Part shown: positions 1 to 7,387 of the stretch, piece after piece
Position numbering within the stretch: the stretch's first letter is position 1
How the letters are laid out: every line of letters begins with the position of its first letter
From: CAZGNZ01 sp964527215
Lineage (GTDB): Bacteria > Fidelibacterota > Marinisomatia > SCGC-AAA003-L08 > JACNLC01
DNA length: 19,019 nucleotides
Direction: 5' to 3'
Assembly: GCA_964527215.1 (NCBI GenBank)
Contig: CAZGNZ010000057.1
Span: 1 to 19,019 of the forward strand
Position numbers and translations under genes: made by a program
The notes under the pieces: generated by a model
What the model saw: the letters and a program-made list of their open reading frames with translations, nothing else
What the model was told of the DNA's origin: nothing
The model's database searches: none

Positions 1-24
1 ATTTGAATATCCCCCAAATATCAC

Positions 25-182
25 CCATCCCAAACCCCCACCACTCCCGGGGAAACAGCGCATGGCTTGGGATTCAGGATGCAGCAATCCCAAGTCCCAA
101 GGCGGTCATTCACCTGAGGTCATTCAATCTGTTTGAGCACTCACCTATATTATAACTATGCATCCTGAACCGTGATCCGGAC
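25..182. repeat. Repeat module A, copy 1
   Basis: This stretch matches 18551-18707 with nearly equal length (158 against 157 bp). The ends are strongly conserved (CCATCCCAAACCCCCACC at the start, CATCCTGAACCG and ATCCGGA near the end), and the interior is divergent. Each copy carries a perfect 11-bp inverted repeat, TTCAGGATGCA at 73-83 and its complement at 159-169, separated by 75 bp. The function is unknown. It could be a small non-autonomous mobile element or a structured intergenic repeat. No transposase gene is near. Confidence 0.75.
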
Positions 183-267
183 GGCAATCGACGGGAATAG
201 AAACCTGAAATTCGAAATTTGTCAGTGATCCAGTGTTTACCCCAATTCACCATTACAGCATTATACC

Positions 268-540
268 ACTCAACCAACATCATTCTGCCAAGCCCCAAAC
301 GCATTTGGTGTGCAATGAAATTCTCTAACATTGAATGTTCTTTTCTTTGAAGAAAAGAACCAAAAGAACATGCGCTGCAGACCAATTTCATCTCGATTGG
401 ATCTTTCATTGAATGAGATAGACTCGTCCCGTCGAAAATCAGACGGGACTCGAACAACAACATCTCATTCGCACCATGAAACATCCAATCTCGACAGTCT
501 GCTCTTCAATCAGACTGACTGAAATTGTACTGAATGCGCG
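268..540. repeat. Repeat module B, copy 1 (structured 273-bp repeat)
   Basis: This is one of three full copies, all exactly 273 bp (others at 17733 and 18130), plus a fourth cut by the window end. It begins at ACTCAACCA and ends at TGAATGCGCG. Structural parts visible here are: a near-perfect 24-bp palindrome at 337-360 followed by a second AAAAGAAC; a nested stem formed by 395-402 with 483-490, 404-409 with 476-481 and 411-419 with 462-470; an inner hairpin 426-433/442-449 with the 8-base loop GAAAATCA; and a separate hairpin 495-501/511-517. Copy 1 shares its early segment (CGCATTTGGTGTGCAATG) with copy 4, not with copies 2 and 3. Confidence 0.85.
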
Positions 541-772
541 CTAATACTTGTACTCCTCGGACCTTGCGCTGAAAAATGATCACTGACGGCGCAACTGCTC
601 CCTGCCTTCGAAGTCAGATTAATCCAAACCGCCATTACACCATTTCACTATTCAACTAATCAGGACGATAGATTCTCGAGAAAGTGTAATAAAATAAAAA
701 ATATGAGTAAAATAATAGCATTATGTCAAAATTTGTGTCTATATTTGTTCAGCAGTAATCAAGGTCAATCCA

Positions 773-2260
773 ATGAATTCACAAACAACTTATCTTCCTG
801 CATTATTCAGACCCGGAAATACAGCACCCACTGTTGAACTTCCTGTAACAGAGGCTCGTCAATGGATCGAATTCGTGGCATACACCAGTAAATTCAGTGA
901 CAGTGATATTCCTGGTACCCTTGAGCAGTTAAAAGGAATTCTGTCTTCTGAAACACAGCCCCATCGGATTGCCGTTATTCTCGCAGGAGTTGGACGATGT
1001 CAGATACGTGCAGGATACTTTCTTGAAGGGGCCGCTACACTTGGAAAAGCATACGATATGCTGGATCAGAGACGCGGGGATGAGATGGCGTTTGTGCTTC
1101 TGGAAATGGCCTCGTTTCTGGGCAACATTGACCAGCCCGATCTCACATTGTCCCTTCTTGAAAAAATTCCCAATCTCACCAGGCATCAATATCTCTTGAA
1201 AATGGCCGGGTATTATCAGTTGGTGCAGCAAAGCCGGGTTTCCGATTTGAACTGCGCGGCAGATCTATCGGATTCAGCTCGGTATTTCGAAGAAATAGAA
1301 GAATTCTCAGTGCTTGCATATCATTACAAAAACATCGGCAATGTATACCGTAAACTGAAAGACTTTGAAAGCACTGAAAAACATTATGATATGGCAGTGG
1401 AAATTGCTGACCGGAATGGATATCCGCATATCCGTCTTGCAGTGGAACACGACCGCGGGATGCTGCGCTTTCATCAGAACCGGTTTGAAGAGGCCGTTGC
1501 AATCCTCAATCAGGTTCAGCAGGCTGCTGACAGCATTTATACTCGTGCATTCACCTTAGCCAATATTGGATATCTGTATCTGCACCGCGGTGATGTGAAT
1601 CCAGCAGCACGAAATTTCCAGAAAGCATACAACCTGGCTTCGGAAAACGGGGTGTTTCATCTGCTGCCGGGAACAGGTGTTTATCTGGGGATCTGCTATC
1701 AGAAACTTGACCAGCATGATCTCGCAATGAATTTTTATGAAAAAGGGTATCAGGCGGCAAATGAGCTCCTCCAGCATGGCTTCAAGTATTCCGGTGACCG
1801 GAAAAAAGCGATTCAGGGATACGTCAGTTTCCTCAAATCCCAACCCGAGACCACGATTACGGTTGACGTGGACTATTCCTTTGCCATTGATAAAACCCTG
1901 AAGGAAATTCGAACAATATTTCAGTCGGCACTGTTTAAATGGATTACCCGGCAAACCACCTCAAACAAGGAAGCAGCCTCAATACTCGGCGTTTCGCCAA
2001 AATCCTACTATCTGATCCGGGATCGAATCAAACATTTGAAAAATCATACTCCTCCCCAAGCTGTCAGTCAGTTTATTCAGCGGGCAGGAACCACCAGATG
2101 GCAGGCACTGAATCGGTCTTTTGATGAGACCATCATACATTTTCTGTATCAGGAATACGGCCGAAACCGCAAAGAGCTGGCCGGGAAGCTGGGTGTGAGT
2201 TATGCAAATGTTCAGCAGCTTATGGCCCGTGCCGGCCGGTCAATAACCCCAAAAACTTAA
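773..2260 (+). CDS. TPR-repeat transcriptional regulator with two C-terminal Fis-type helix-turn-helix motifs
   Basis: A 495-aa cytoplasmic protein with no signal peptide or membrane segment. Residues about 179-336 form at least four tetratricopeptide-like helical pairs (for example around LAYHYKNIGNVYRKLKDFE and TLANIGYLYLHRGD). The C-terminus carries two separate helix-turn-helix motifs: about 385-415 (NKEAASILGVSPKSYYLI) and about 460-488 (NRKELAGKLGVSYANVQQLM). Both resemble the Fis-type motif found at the end of sigma-54 activators, but no AAA+ ATPase or receiver domain is present. The TPR part would be expected to sense a partner or ligand, and the HTH part to bind DNA. The start at ATG 773 has a weak AAGGT at 761-765. 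The following secreted-protein gene begins 45 bp downstream, so the two are probably co-transcribed and this protein may control it. The specific target is unknown. Confidence 0.8.
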   Translation: MNSQTTYLPALFRPGNTAPTVELPVTEARQWIEFVAYTSKFSDSDIPGTLEQLKGILSSETQPHRIAVILAGVGRCQIRAGYFLEGAATLGKAYDMLDQRRGDEMAFVLLEMASFLGNIDQPDLTLSLLEKIPNLTRHQYLLKMAGYYQLVQQSRVSDLNCAADLSDSARYFEEIEEFSVLAYHYKNIGNVYRKLKDFESTEKHYDMAVEIADRNGYPHIRLAVEHDRGMLRFHQNRFEEAVAILNQVQQAADSIYTRAFTLANIGYLYLHRGDVNPAARNFQKAYNLASENGVFHLLPGTGVYLGICYQKLDQHDLAMNFYEKGYQAANELLQHGFKYSGDRKKAIQGYVSFLKSQPETTITVDVDYSFAIDKTLKEIRTIFQSALFKWITRQTTSNKEAASILGVSPKSYYLIRDRIKHLKNHTPPQAVSQFIQRAGTTRWQALNRSFDETIIHFLYQEYGRNRKELAGKLGVSYANVQQLMARAGRSITPKT

Positions 2261-2305
2261 ACCAGGATTGAAATGATGAAGAGCCAACAAATGAAAGGAA
2301 CCGTC

Positions 2306-5300
2306 ATGAAATCTCATTTTGCGATCGTCCTTTCCTTATTCATTCTGCTGAACGGAGCAGTAATTTCAGCAAATGACCGGGAAAGCATCACAGTAGATGT
2401 GAATGGAAGTTATGCTTCAATATTCCACAATCAAACCTTACGGAACTGCGGATCAGTTTTCGATATGCAGGTGGAAATCGATGATAATCTCATCACCCTG
2501 ACCGAAGTCGATTCAGGAATGCCGGCATTTTGCGAATGCTTTTTTGACCTTTCCGTGACTGTCGGACCCCTTGGGCCCGGCGAATACACGGTGGAAGTTC
2601 ACAGCACCGATGAATATTACCAGACATACTGGGGATCCGCGGACTTTACGATACAGGGCAACATGATGATCGAAAGTTTTGCATCCGACTGCTTTTGGAC
2701 CAGAGAGGACAGTACATCACTCTGGCTCGAGGTAGAAGAGGATCTGATGACCCTCCATCTGGATGATGTCGAACTGAACTGCTGCCTGGAGGCCCAGTGG
2801 ACCGGCACCCTCGACGGCTCCATTTTTCAGGTTGATCTTCAGGATGTGGGGATGCCCTGTGACTGTATGTGTTATTTCAATCTGTCTGCCCAGTTTGGAC
2901 CATTCGGCCCGGGCACGTATACGCTGGATTTCTGGAACGGTGTTTTCGGTACACCAACCTTCACCATTGGAAACGGTCTCCCTCAGGAGTGGGAGATTGT
3001 ATCCCAATATCAGTCCGAGTGTTTCAATCCCCAGACCAACTGCTATTCGGATGAAGACTGCGATGACGGCTATTTCTGTCTATCACCTCCCGAAGACTGC
3101 GGTATGGAAGAGGGTCCGGGACTGTGTCAGGAAATTATTCCTGAAAACGACTGCATTACACTTTGGGATCCCGTTTGCGGCTGTGATGGCGTTACCTATT
3201 CCAATGACTGTTTTGCAATAACGGACGGGCAGACCGGAATTGACTATTACGGACAGTGCATCGGCACCGCAGTCTGGCAGGTTGACAGCGAGTTGGGCAG
3301 CGATGAACTGGGAGATGGAATGATTATCCCGTTTGCCACTATTCAGCATGCCGTCAATCAGGCTGGTGATGGGGATGAAATCCGGGTGGCGAACGGTATT
3401 TATGCCGAGAATATTGATTTCATGGGCAAAGCACTCAGCATCCTCTCAGACTATGTGGACAGTCAGGATGTTGCCGATATCATCAATACGGTCATCGACG
3501 GCGGCTCAAACGGACCGGTGGTGGTGTTTCAGAACGGGGAAACCCGGTTGTCAGTTATTGCCGGTTTCACAATTACCAACGGCCAGTCTGGCATGGGAGC
3601 CGACGGAGCGGGTATTCGCATCATCGGCGCGTCTCCCACAATTGAATACAATCACATCATTGCAAATTCACCTGACAATATGTATCAGTATGGCGGGGGG
3701 ATCTACTGCGAAAACGGAAGCCCCATGATACAACGCAATGAGATTCGAGACAACGATGGATTTTATGCCGGATCGGGCATTTACCTGACGGGACCGTCAG
3801 ATGCAGAGATTCTTGACAATCTTATTACCGGAAACACAACCGTGTCCGGATACGGGTTTAGTTTCGGCGCAGGCATCTTCGCTGCAGAATCAGGCTGCAA
3901 TCCAATTATTCACGGGAATGATATTCATCACAATACGGTTGATTTTGGGATCGGGGGCGGCATTGCAGCATCGGCCGGTGCCGGACCACAGGTAGAGCGT
4001 AATGTTATCTACAACAATGTTAACGGGGGATTGGCCGCTGTTTACGGCTCAGAGTTTTCTGCAGTGCACAATACTGTCTATGGAAATACAAGCAGCGGTG
4101 TGACTGTCAGCGATGAATCCTATGTGTATATCCTTAACAGCATTATTTGGGGAAATTCCGGCTCGCAGATTGATCTCAACGGAATGGGCGGCGCAGGATC
4201 GGTCAGTGTAAACTATTCCGCTCTGCCTGAGTTCTGGGACGGACCAGGCAATATAACCGATGATCCCCAGTTTGTCAATCCGGGAGCCGGTGATTTCAAT
4301 CTCGATCCAGGCAGCCCCTGTATTGATGCCGGAAACCCGGAAAGTCCCCCGGATGAGGACGGTTCTCCTGCCGATATGGGCGCCGTAACGTATGATCATT
4401 ATGAATGCGAATACCTGGAGGGCGATTTCAATGCGGACGGCATGGTTGATATCTCAGATTTTTACGATGTCCTTCTGCAGCTTGAGACGTTCTCACAGCC
4501 ACCGGGATACACCCTTGCGTGCGGCGGAGATTTGGACGGTGACAACCTGCTGACCATCAATGATACTCCGTGTATTCTTCTTCCGGAGCAGGAGGAAAAC
4601 TCGCTAGCAGAACGCAATATTGTGCAATTCCAGGTAGGTGATTTATATCTGGAAGAAATGGCTGAATCCTTCATTGTTGATGTACAAGTAGATATCCCTG
4701 AAAATGTTACCATGCAGGGCGCTCAGTTTGATCTGGTGTTTGAGAACTGGGACAACCTGGATTTCCTGGGATACAACGGACATGCCTTCGATGATCAGGC
4801 GGTTTTTCTGGTGGAAAACGTTTCCGGCAACCGAATCAGCATAATTATCTTGTCCGAAGATATGTATGATCCCGCGCTGACCGGATATACCGGTTCACTG
4901 GTTCAACTGCAGTTTGCCCACCTGAATTATGATCAGAATACCTCCGTGAGCATTGAAAATATTTACAGTCAGCCGATGTGCTCATCTCTCAATATACCGA
5001 TTGGATTCAATGGAAACATTTTTGTGGACGAAGAACCCTGTCCCGATCTGTCAGATGTGGATTTCGGTCCATGCGAAATGATTATCGGCTGGGGCTGGAC
5101 CGGGGAGGACTGCAATCTGCTTTCAGGCTGCGGCAGTATCGGATTTATGGATGGTGACAGTCTGGATTATGCACCGTGGCTGTTTGGTACTTATGGTGAG
5201 TGTATGACATCCTGCGATTACGCGATTGAAGAGGATGTCTGCCTGGACCTTTCCGGATTGGATTTTGGCGACTGTGATATGGTTCTCGGCGTTGCCTGGA

Positions 5301-7192
5301 ACGGAACTGAATGTGTCTCCATTTCCGGATGCGGTTACACCGACAGTAACGGTGACTACTATGGTGACTGGATTTACGACAGCATTGAGGAATGCGAACA
5401 TCTTTGCGCCGATCCGGTGATCACCGAAGATTGCCCTGAGCTGTTCGAAGGCGATTTCGGACTGTGTGATATGATCCTCGGCTGGGCCTGGAACGGGGAA
5501 GACTGTCATTTCCTTTCCGGGTGCAGCACCATTCATGTTGAGGACGGCCAGGATTATGCTCAGTGGATTTACAACACATACGACCAGTGCATGGCCGTTT
5601 GCGGATCCGGACCGGCGCCTTCGGTAACATTCTCTTTTGAAAATTACATTCCCGAGGATGGAACGTTTGAAATTCACATGGACACGGAAGCATATCTGAT
5701 AAATATCGATCTGAACATCTCCGGTGCAGATATTACCGATGTTATTCTTGGCCCCGATCAGCAAACCGTAAACGTGTATTTCGACGAATTTGGGCACATC
5801 TCACTTACCACGTTTTTGAATTCCTTCTGGAATCCCGGTCAGCATCACCTCTGCACGGTGTCCTTCGATGCTCTCACTGAACCTGAAATCTGCATGACCA
5901 ATGCCATTGCCAGTCAATACTTTGGAGGGATGATCGAAGATGTTATTTTGCCGGAATGCATCCAGCCCATTCCACCTGATCCGGTACATTTCACTGATGT
6001 ACTGAACGGACAGCTGGATGAATATCTGGATTTGGCCGAGACCCTGGGAATTGAGCTGCCGATCGCGCACGTGATCATCAATTCTGCTCCGGATCTGGAT
6101 ATCGGGGATGAAATATCGCTGATGGATGCCAGCGGTATCATCAATTTCGGTGACTGTTCCAATCAGTATGGACCCATTATGGTGGGAGCAGGCGTTTGGA
6201 CCGGCGGCCCCATTGTTATTGAGGCATTTGGCTCGCTGGATTTCTGTGATCAGGATGGATTCCAGTATCCCGGATTTGTGGAGCACAACGACGTAATGAT
6301 CCAGGTCTGGGATTCCAGCGATGAATGGGAATATCCCATTGAAATTTCTTATGGGACTGATGGTTTGAACTGGGGGCCGGAAACCATTATTCTGGATGAC
6401 CTTTATCTGTATTATCCCGACGCAGCCAGTGGGGATGTAAATATGGATATGTCCGTGGATGTTCTTGATGTTGTGATGATTATCAATCATATTCTGGGAG
6501 AGGAAACATTTTCCTTTGTTCAGATTCAGGCCGCTGATATCAATGAGGATGGCGCAATCGATGTACTTGATATTGTCGGTCTGGTGAATTTGATATTGGC
6601 CGGAGCCCGCAACAGCAGTGACAGTCAAACCGGTATTGGTGAAATGGATATCGATATTCAGGATGGCTGGATCACCATTCACCCGGATCGGCCGCTGGCC
6701 GGTGTTCAGCTGAAGTTTTCCGGAACCTGGCAGCTGTCCGATCTCAGCCTTCCAGCCCATTGGGAACATTATCACAGTTCTGAACAGCTTCTGTTGGTTG
6801 CAATGGATTTAACCTTCATTTCAGGTGAATGGACTCTGGGGCATTTTCCCGGGGACTGGGAACTGACGGAAATCATTGCCTCTGATATTAACGGGAATGC
6901 CATGCAGACAGTACTGACCATGCTTCCGGATGAGTATGCGCTGCATTCGCTGTACCCAAATCCGTTCAACCCTGTCACCAATATCACATTCCGTCTGCCG
7001 GAACCTCAACAGGTCCAGCTTGCTGTATATGATTTGAATGGGCAGCAGGTTCAGGAATTGCTGAATTCTGATTTTCCGGCAGGAACCCATGAAATATCCT
7101 GGTTCGCCCAGGGTTTTGCCAGCGGTGTGTACATTATTCGAATTCGTGCAGGTGAGTTTACTGCCGGCCGGAAAGTGATCCTGATGAAATAA
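2306..7192 (+). CDS. Secreted multidomain protein: Kazal and Kunitz-like modules, beta-helix, dockerins, type IX sorting domain
   Basis: 1628 aa, exported. The start is ATG 2306, preceded by AAAGGA at 2294-2299. An earlier in-frame ATG at 2273 would put 11 polar residues before the signal peptide. Order of parts: signal peptide (1-22); two tandem Cys-rich repeats (about 24-115 and 120-220, each with a C.C element followed by GPxGPGxYT); a Cys-rich segment (239-274); a Kazal-type core DPVCGCDGVTYSNDC (283-318); a right-handed beta-helix (321-690) ending in PCIDAGNP; a first dockerin with a degenerate second half (705-760); a cohesin-like module (772-908); three tandem six-cysteine Kunitz-like repeats (912-1099); another cohesin-like module (1105-1215); an integrin-like 'GDEISLMD' module (1228-1370); a full dockerin GDVNMDMSVDVLDVV (1374-1435); a degenerate cohesin-like segment (1445-1530); and a FlgD-like type IX sorting domain starting at SLYPNPFNP (1548-1628). 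The sorting domain indicates surface attachment or release through the outer membrane. The role is unknown; adhesion or a scaffold is plausible. Confidence 0.85.
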   Translation: MKSHFAIVLSLFILLNGAVISANDRESITVDVNGSYASIFHNQTLRNCGSVFDMQVEIDDNLITLTEVDSGMPAFCECFFDLSVTVGPLGPGEYTVEVHSTDEYYQTYWGSADFTIQGNMMIESFASDCFWTREDSTSLWLEVEEDLMTLHLDDVELNCCLEAQWTGTLDGSIFQVDLQDVGMPCDCMCYFNLSAQFGPFGPGTYTLDFWNGVFGTPTFTIGNGLPQEWEIVSQYQSECFNPQTNCYSDEDCDDGYFCLSPPEDCGMEEGPGLCQEIIPENDCITLWDPVCGCDGVTYSNDCFAITDGQTGIDYYGQCIGTAVWQVDSELGSDELGDGMIIPFATIQHAVNQAGDGDEIRVANGIYAENIDFMGKALSILSDYVDSQDVADIINTVIDGGSNGPVVVFQNGETRLSVIAGFTITNGQSGMGADGAGIRIIGASPTIEYNHIIANSPDNMYQYGGGIYCENGSPMIQRNEIRDNDGFYAGSGIYLTGPSDAEILDNLITGNTTVSGYGFSFGAGIFAAESGCNPIIHGNDIHHNTVDFGIGGGIAASAGAGPQVERNVIYNNVNGGLAAVYGSEFSAVHNTVYGNTSSGVTVSDESYVYILNSIIWGNSGSQIDLNGMGGAGSVSVNYSALPEFWDGPGNITDDPQFVNPGAGDFNLDPGSPCIDAGNPESPPDEDGSPADMGAVTYDHYECEYLEGDFNADGMVDISDFYDVLLQLETFSQPPGYTLACGGDLDGDNLLTINDTPCILLPEQEENSLAERNIVQFQVGDLYLEEMAESFIVDVQVDIPENVTMQGAQFDLVFENWDNLDFLGYNGHAFDDQAVFLVENVSGNRISIIILSEDMYDPALTGYTGSLVQLQFAHLNYDQNTSVSIENIYSQPMCSSLNIPIGFNGNIFVDEEPCPDLSDVDFGPCEMIIGWGWTGEDCNLLSGCGSIGFMDGDSLDYAPWLFGTYGECMTSCDYAIEEDVCLDLSGLDFGDCDMVLGVAWNGTECVSISGCGYTDSNGDYYGDWIYDSIEECEHLCADPVITEDCPELFEGDFGLCDMILGWAWNGEDCHFLSGCSTIHVEDGQDYAQWIYNTYDQCMAVCGSGPAPSVTFSFENYIPEDGTFEIHMDTEAYLINIDLNISGADITDVILGPDQQTVNVYFDEFGHISLTTFLNSFWNPGQHHLCTVSFDALTEPEICMTNAIASQYFGGMIEDVILPECIQPIPPDPVHFTDVLNGQLDEYLDLAETLGIELPIAHVIINSAPDLDIGDEISLMDASGIINFGDCSNQYGPIMVGAGVWTGGPIVIEAFGSLDFCDQDGFQYPGFVEHNDVMIQVWDSSDEWEYPIEISYGTDGLNWGPETIILDDLYLYYPDAASGDVNMDMSVDVLDVVMIINHILGEETFSFVQIQAADINEDGAIDVLDIVGLVNLILAGARNSSDSQTGIGEMDIDIQDGWITIHPDRPLAGVQLKFSGTWQLSDLSLPAHWEHYHSSEQLLLVAMDLTFISGEWTLGHFPGDWELTEIIASDINGNAMQTVLTMLPDEYALHSLYPNPFNPVTNITFRLPEPQQVQLAVYDLNGQQVQELLNSDFPAGTHEISWFAQGFASGVYIIRIRAGEFTAGRKVILMK

Positions 7193-7218
7193 ATCGTACC
7201 CTCAATTGACCCCGCTTT

Positions 7219-7277
7219 GAATCTGCAGAGCCGACCGGACGAATCACCTGTCTTCGGTTTCTGCAGATTCTGCTTTT
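7219..7277 (+). terminator. Hairpin between the two secreted-protein genes (terminator or attenuator)
   Basis: A perfect 11-bp inverted repeat, GAATCTGCAGA at 7219-7229 with its complement at 7260-7270, extends inward with CCGA (7231-7234) pairing TCGG (7254-7257). It is followed by TGCTTTTA. It sits 26 bp after the stop of the upstream gene and 117 bp before the start of the next. The T-run is short and interrupted, so it may terminate only partly and lower expression of the downstream gene, or protect an mRNA end. Confidence 0.55.
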
Positions 7278-7387
7278 ATATGATTATTTCTCCGATTCCA
7301 CCGCATGCAATACATCAACTGATTTTATTTCAGGACTCCATACTACATGGAAGATTAAATTACCGATTCCACAGGAGGAGCATTCCG

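Larger units (their letters stand above)
1..772. other. Gene-free left flank with repeat modules A, C and B
   Basis: No credible gene lies in these 772 bases. The stretch holds repeat module A (25-182), a short CA-rich stretch, repeat module B (268-540), a module C-like fragment (about 628-658) and then an AT-rich leader from about 681 to 772 that runs into the first gene. A 124-codon open frame on the minus strand (110-484) crosses modules A and B and is judged to be spurious, because a 1-base difference shifts the frame in another copy of module B. The leader contains TATATTTG at 740-747, which resembles the -7 element of Bacteroidota promoters, but I found no matching TTTG at the usual upstream distance, so no promoter is called. 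Confidence 0.7.

Noticed and set aside
110..484. 124-codon minus-strand open frame, with a similar frame at 18092-18346 sharing 'MFHGANEMLLFESRLIFDG'
   Set aside because: Both are translations of repeat modules. Module B copy 2 has a 1-base deletion in the same segment (AGCT for AGTCT on the minus strand) that shifts this frame while stem pairing is kept, so structure and not protein is conserved. No ribosome site is seen.
5801..6775. 324-codon minus-strand open frame inside the 1628-aa protein gene, and similar long antisense frames at 5123-5797 and 8627-9298
   Set aside because: They are antisense shadows of an intact gene with strong domain evidence. Their translations are rich in Ile, His and Asn, without recognisable motifs.
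7217..7387. Extension of the second surface protein back to a TTG at 7217
   Set aside because: AGGAGG directly precedes ATG 7388, which starts a proper signal peptide. The extension would run through the hairpin and place about 57 unrelated residues before it.
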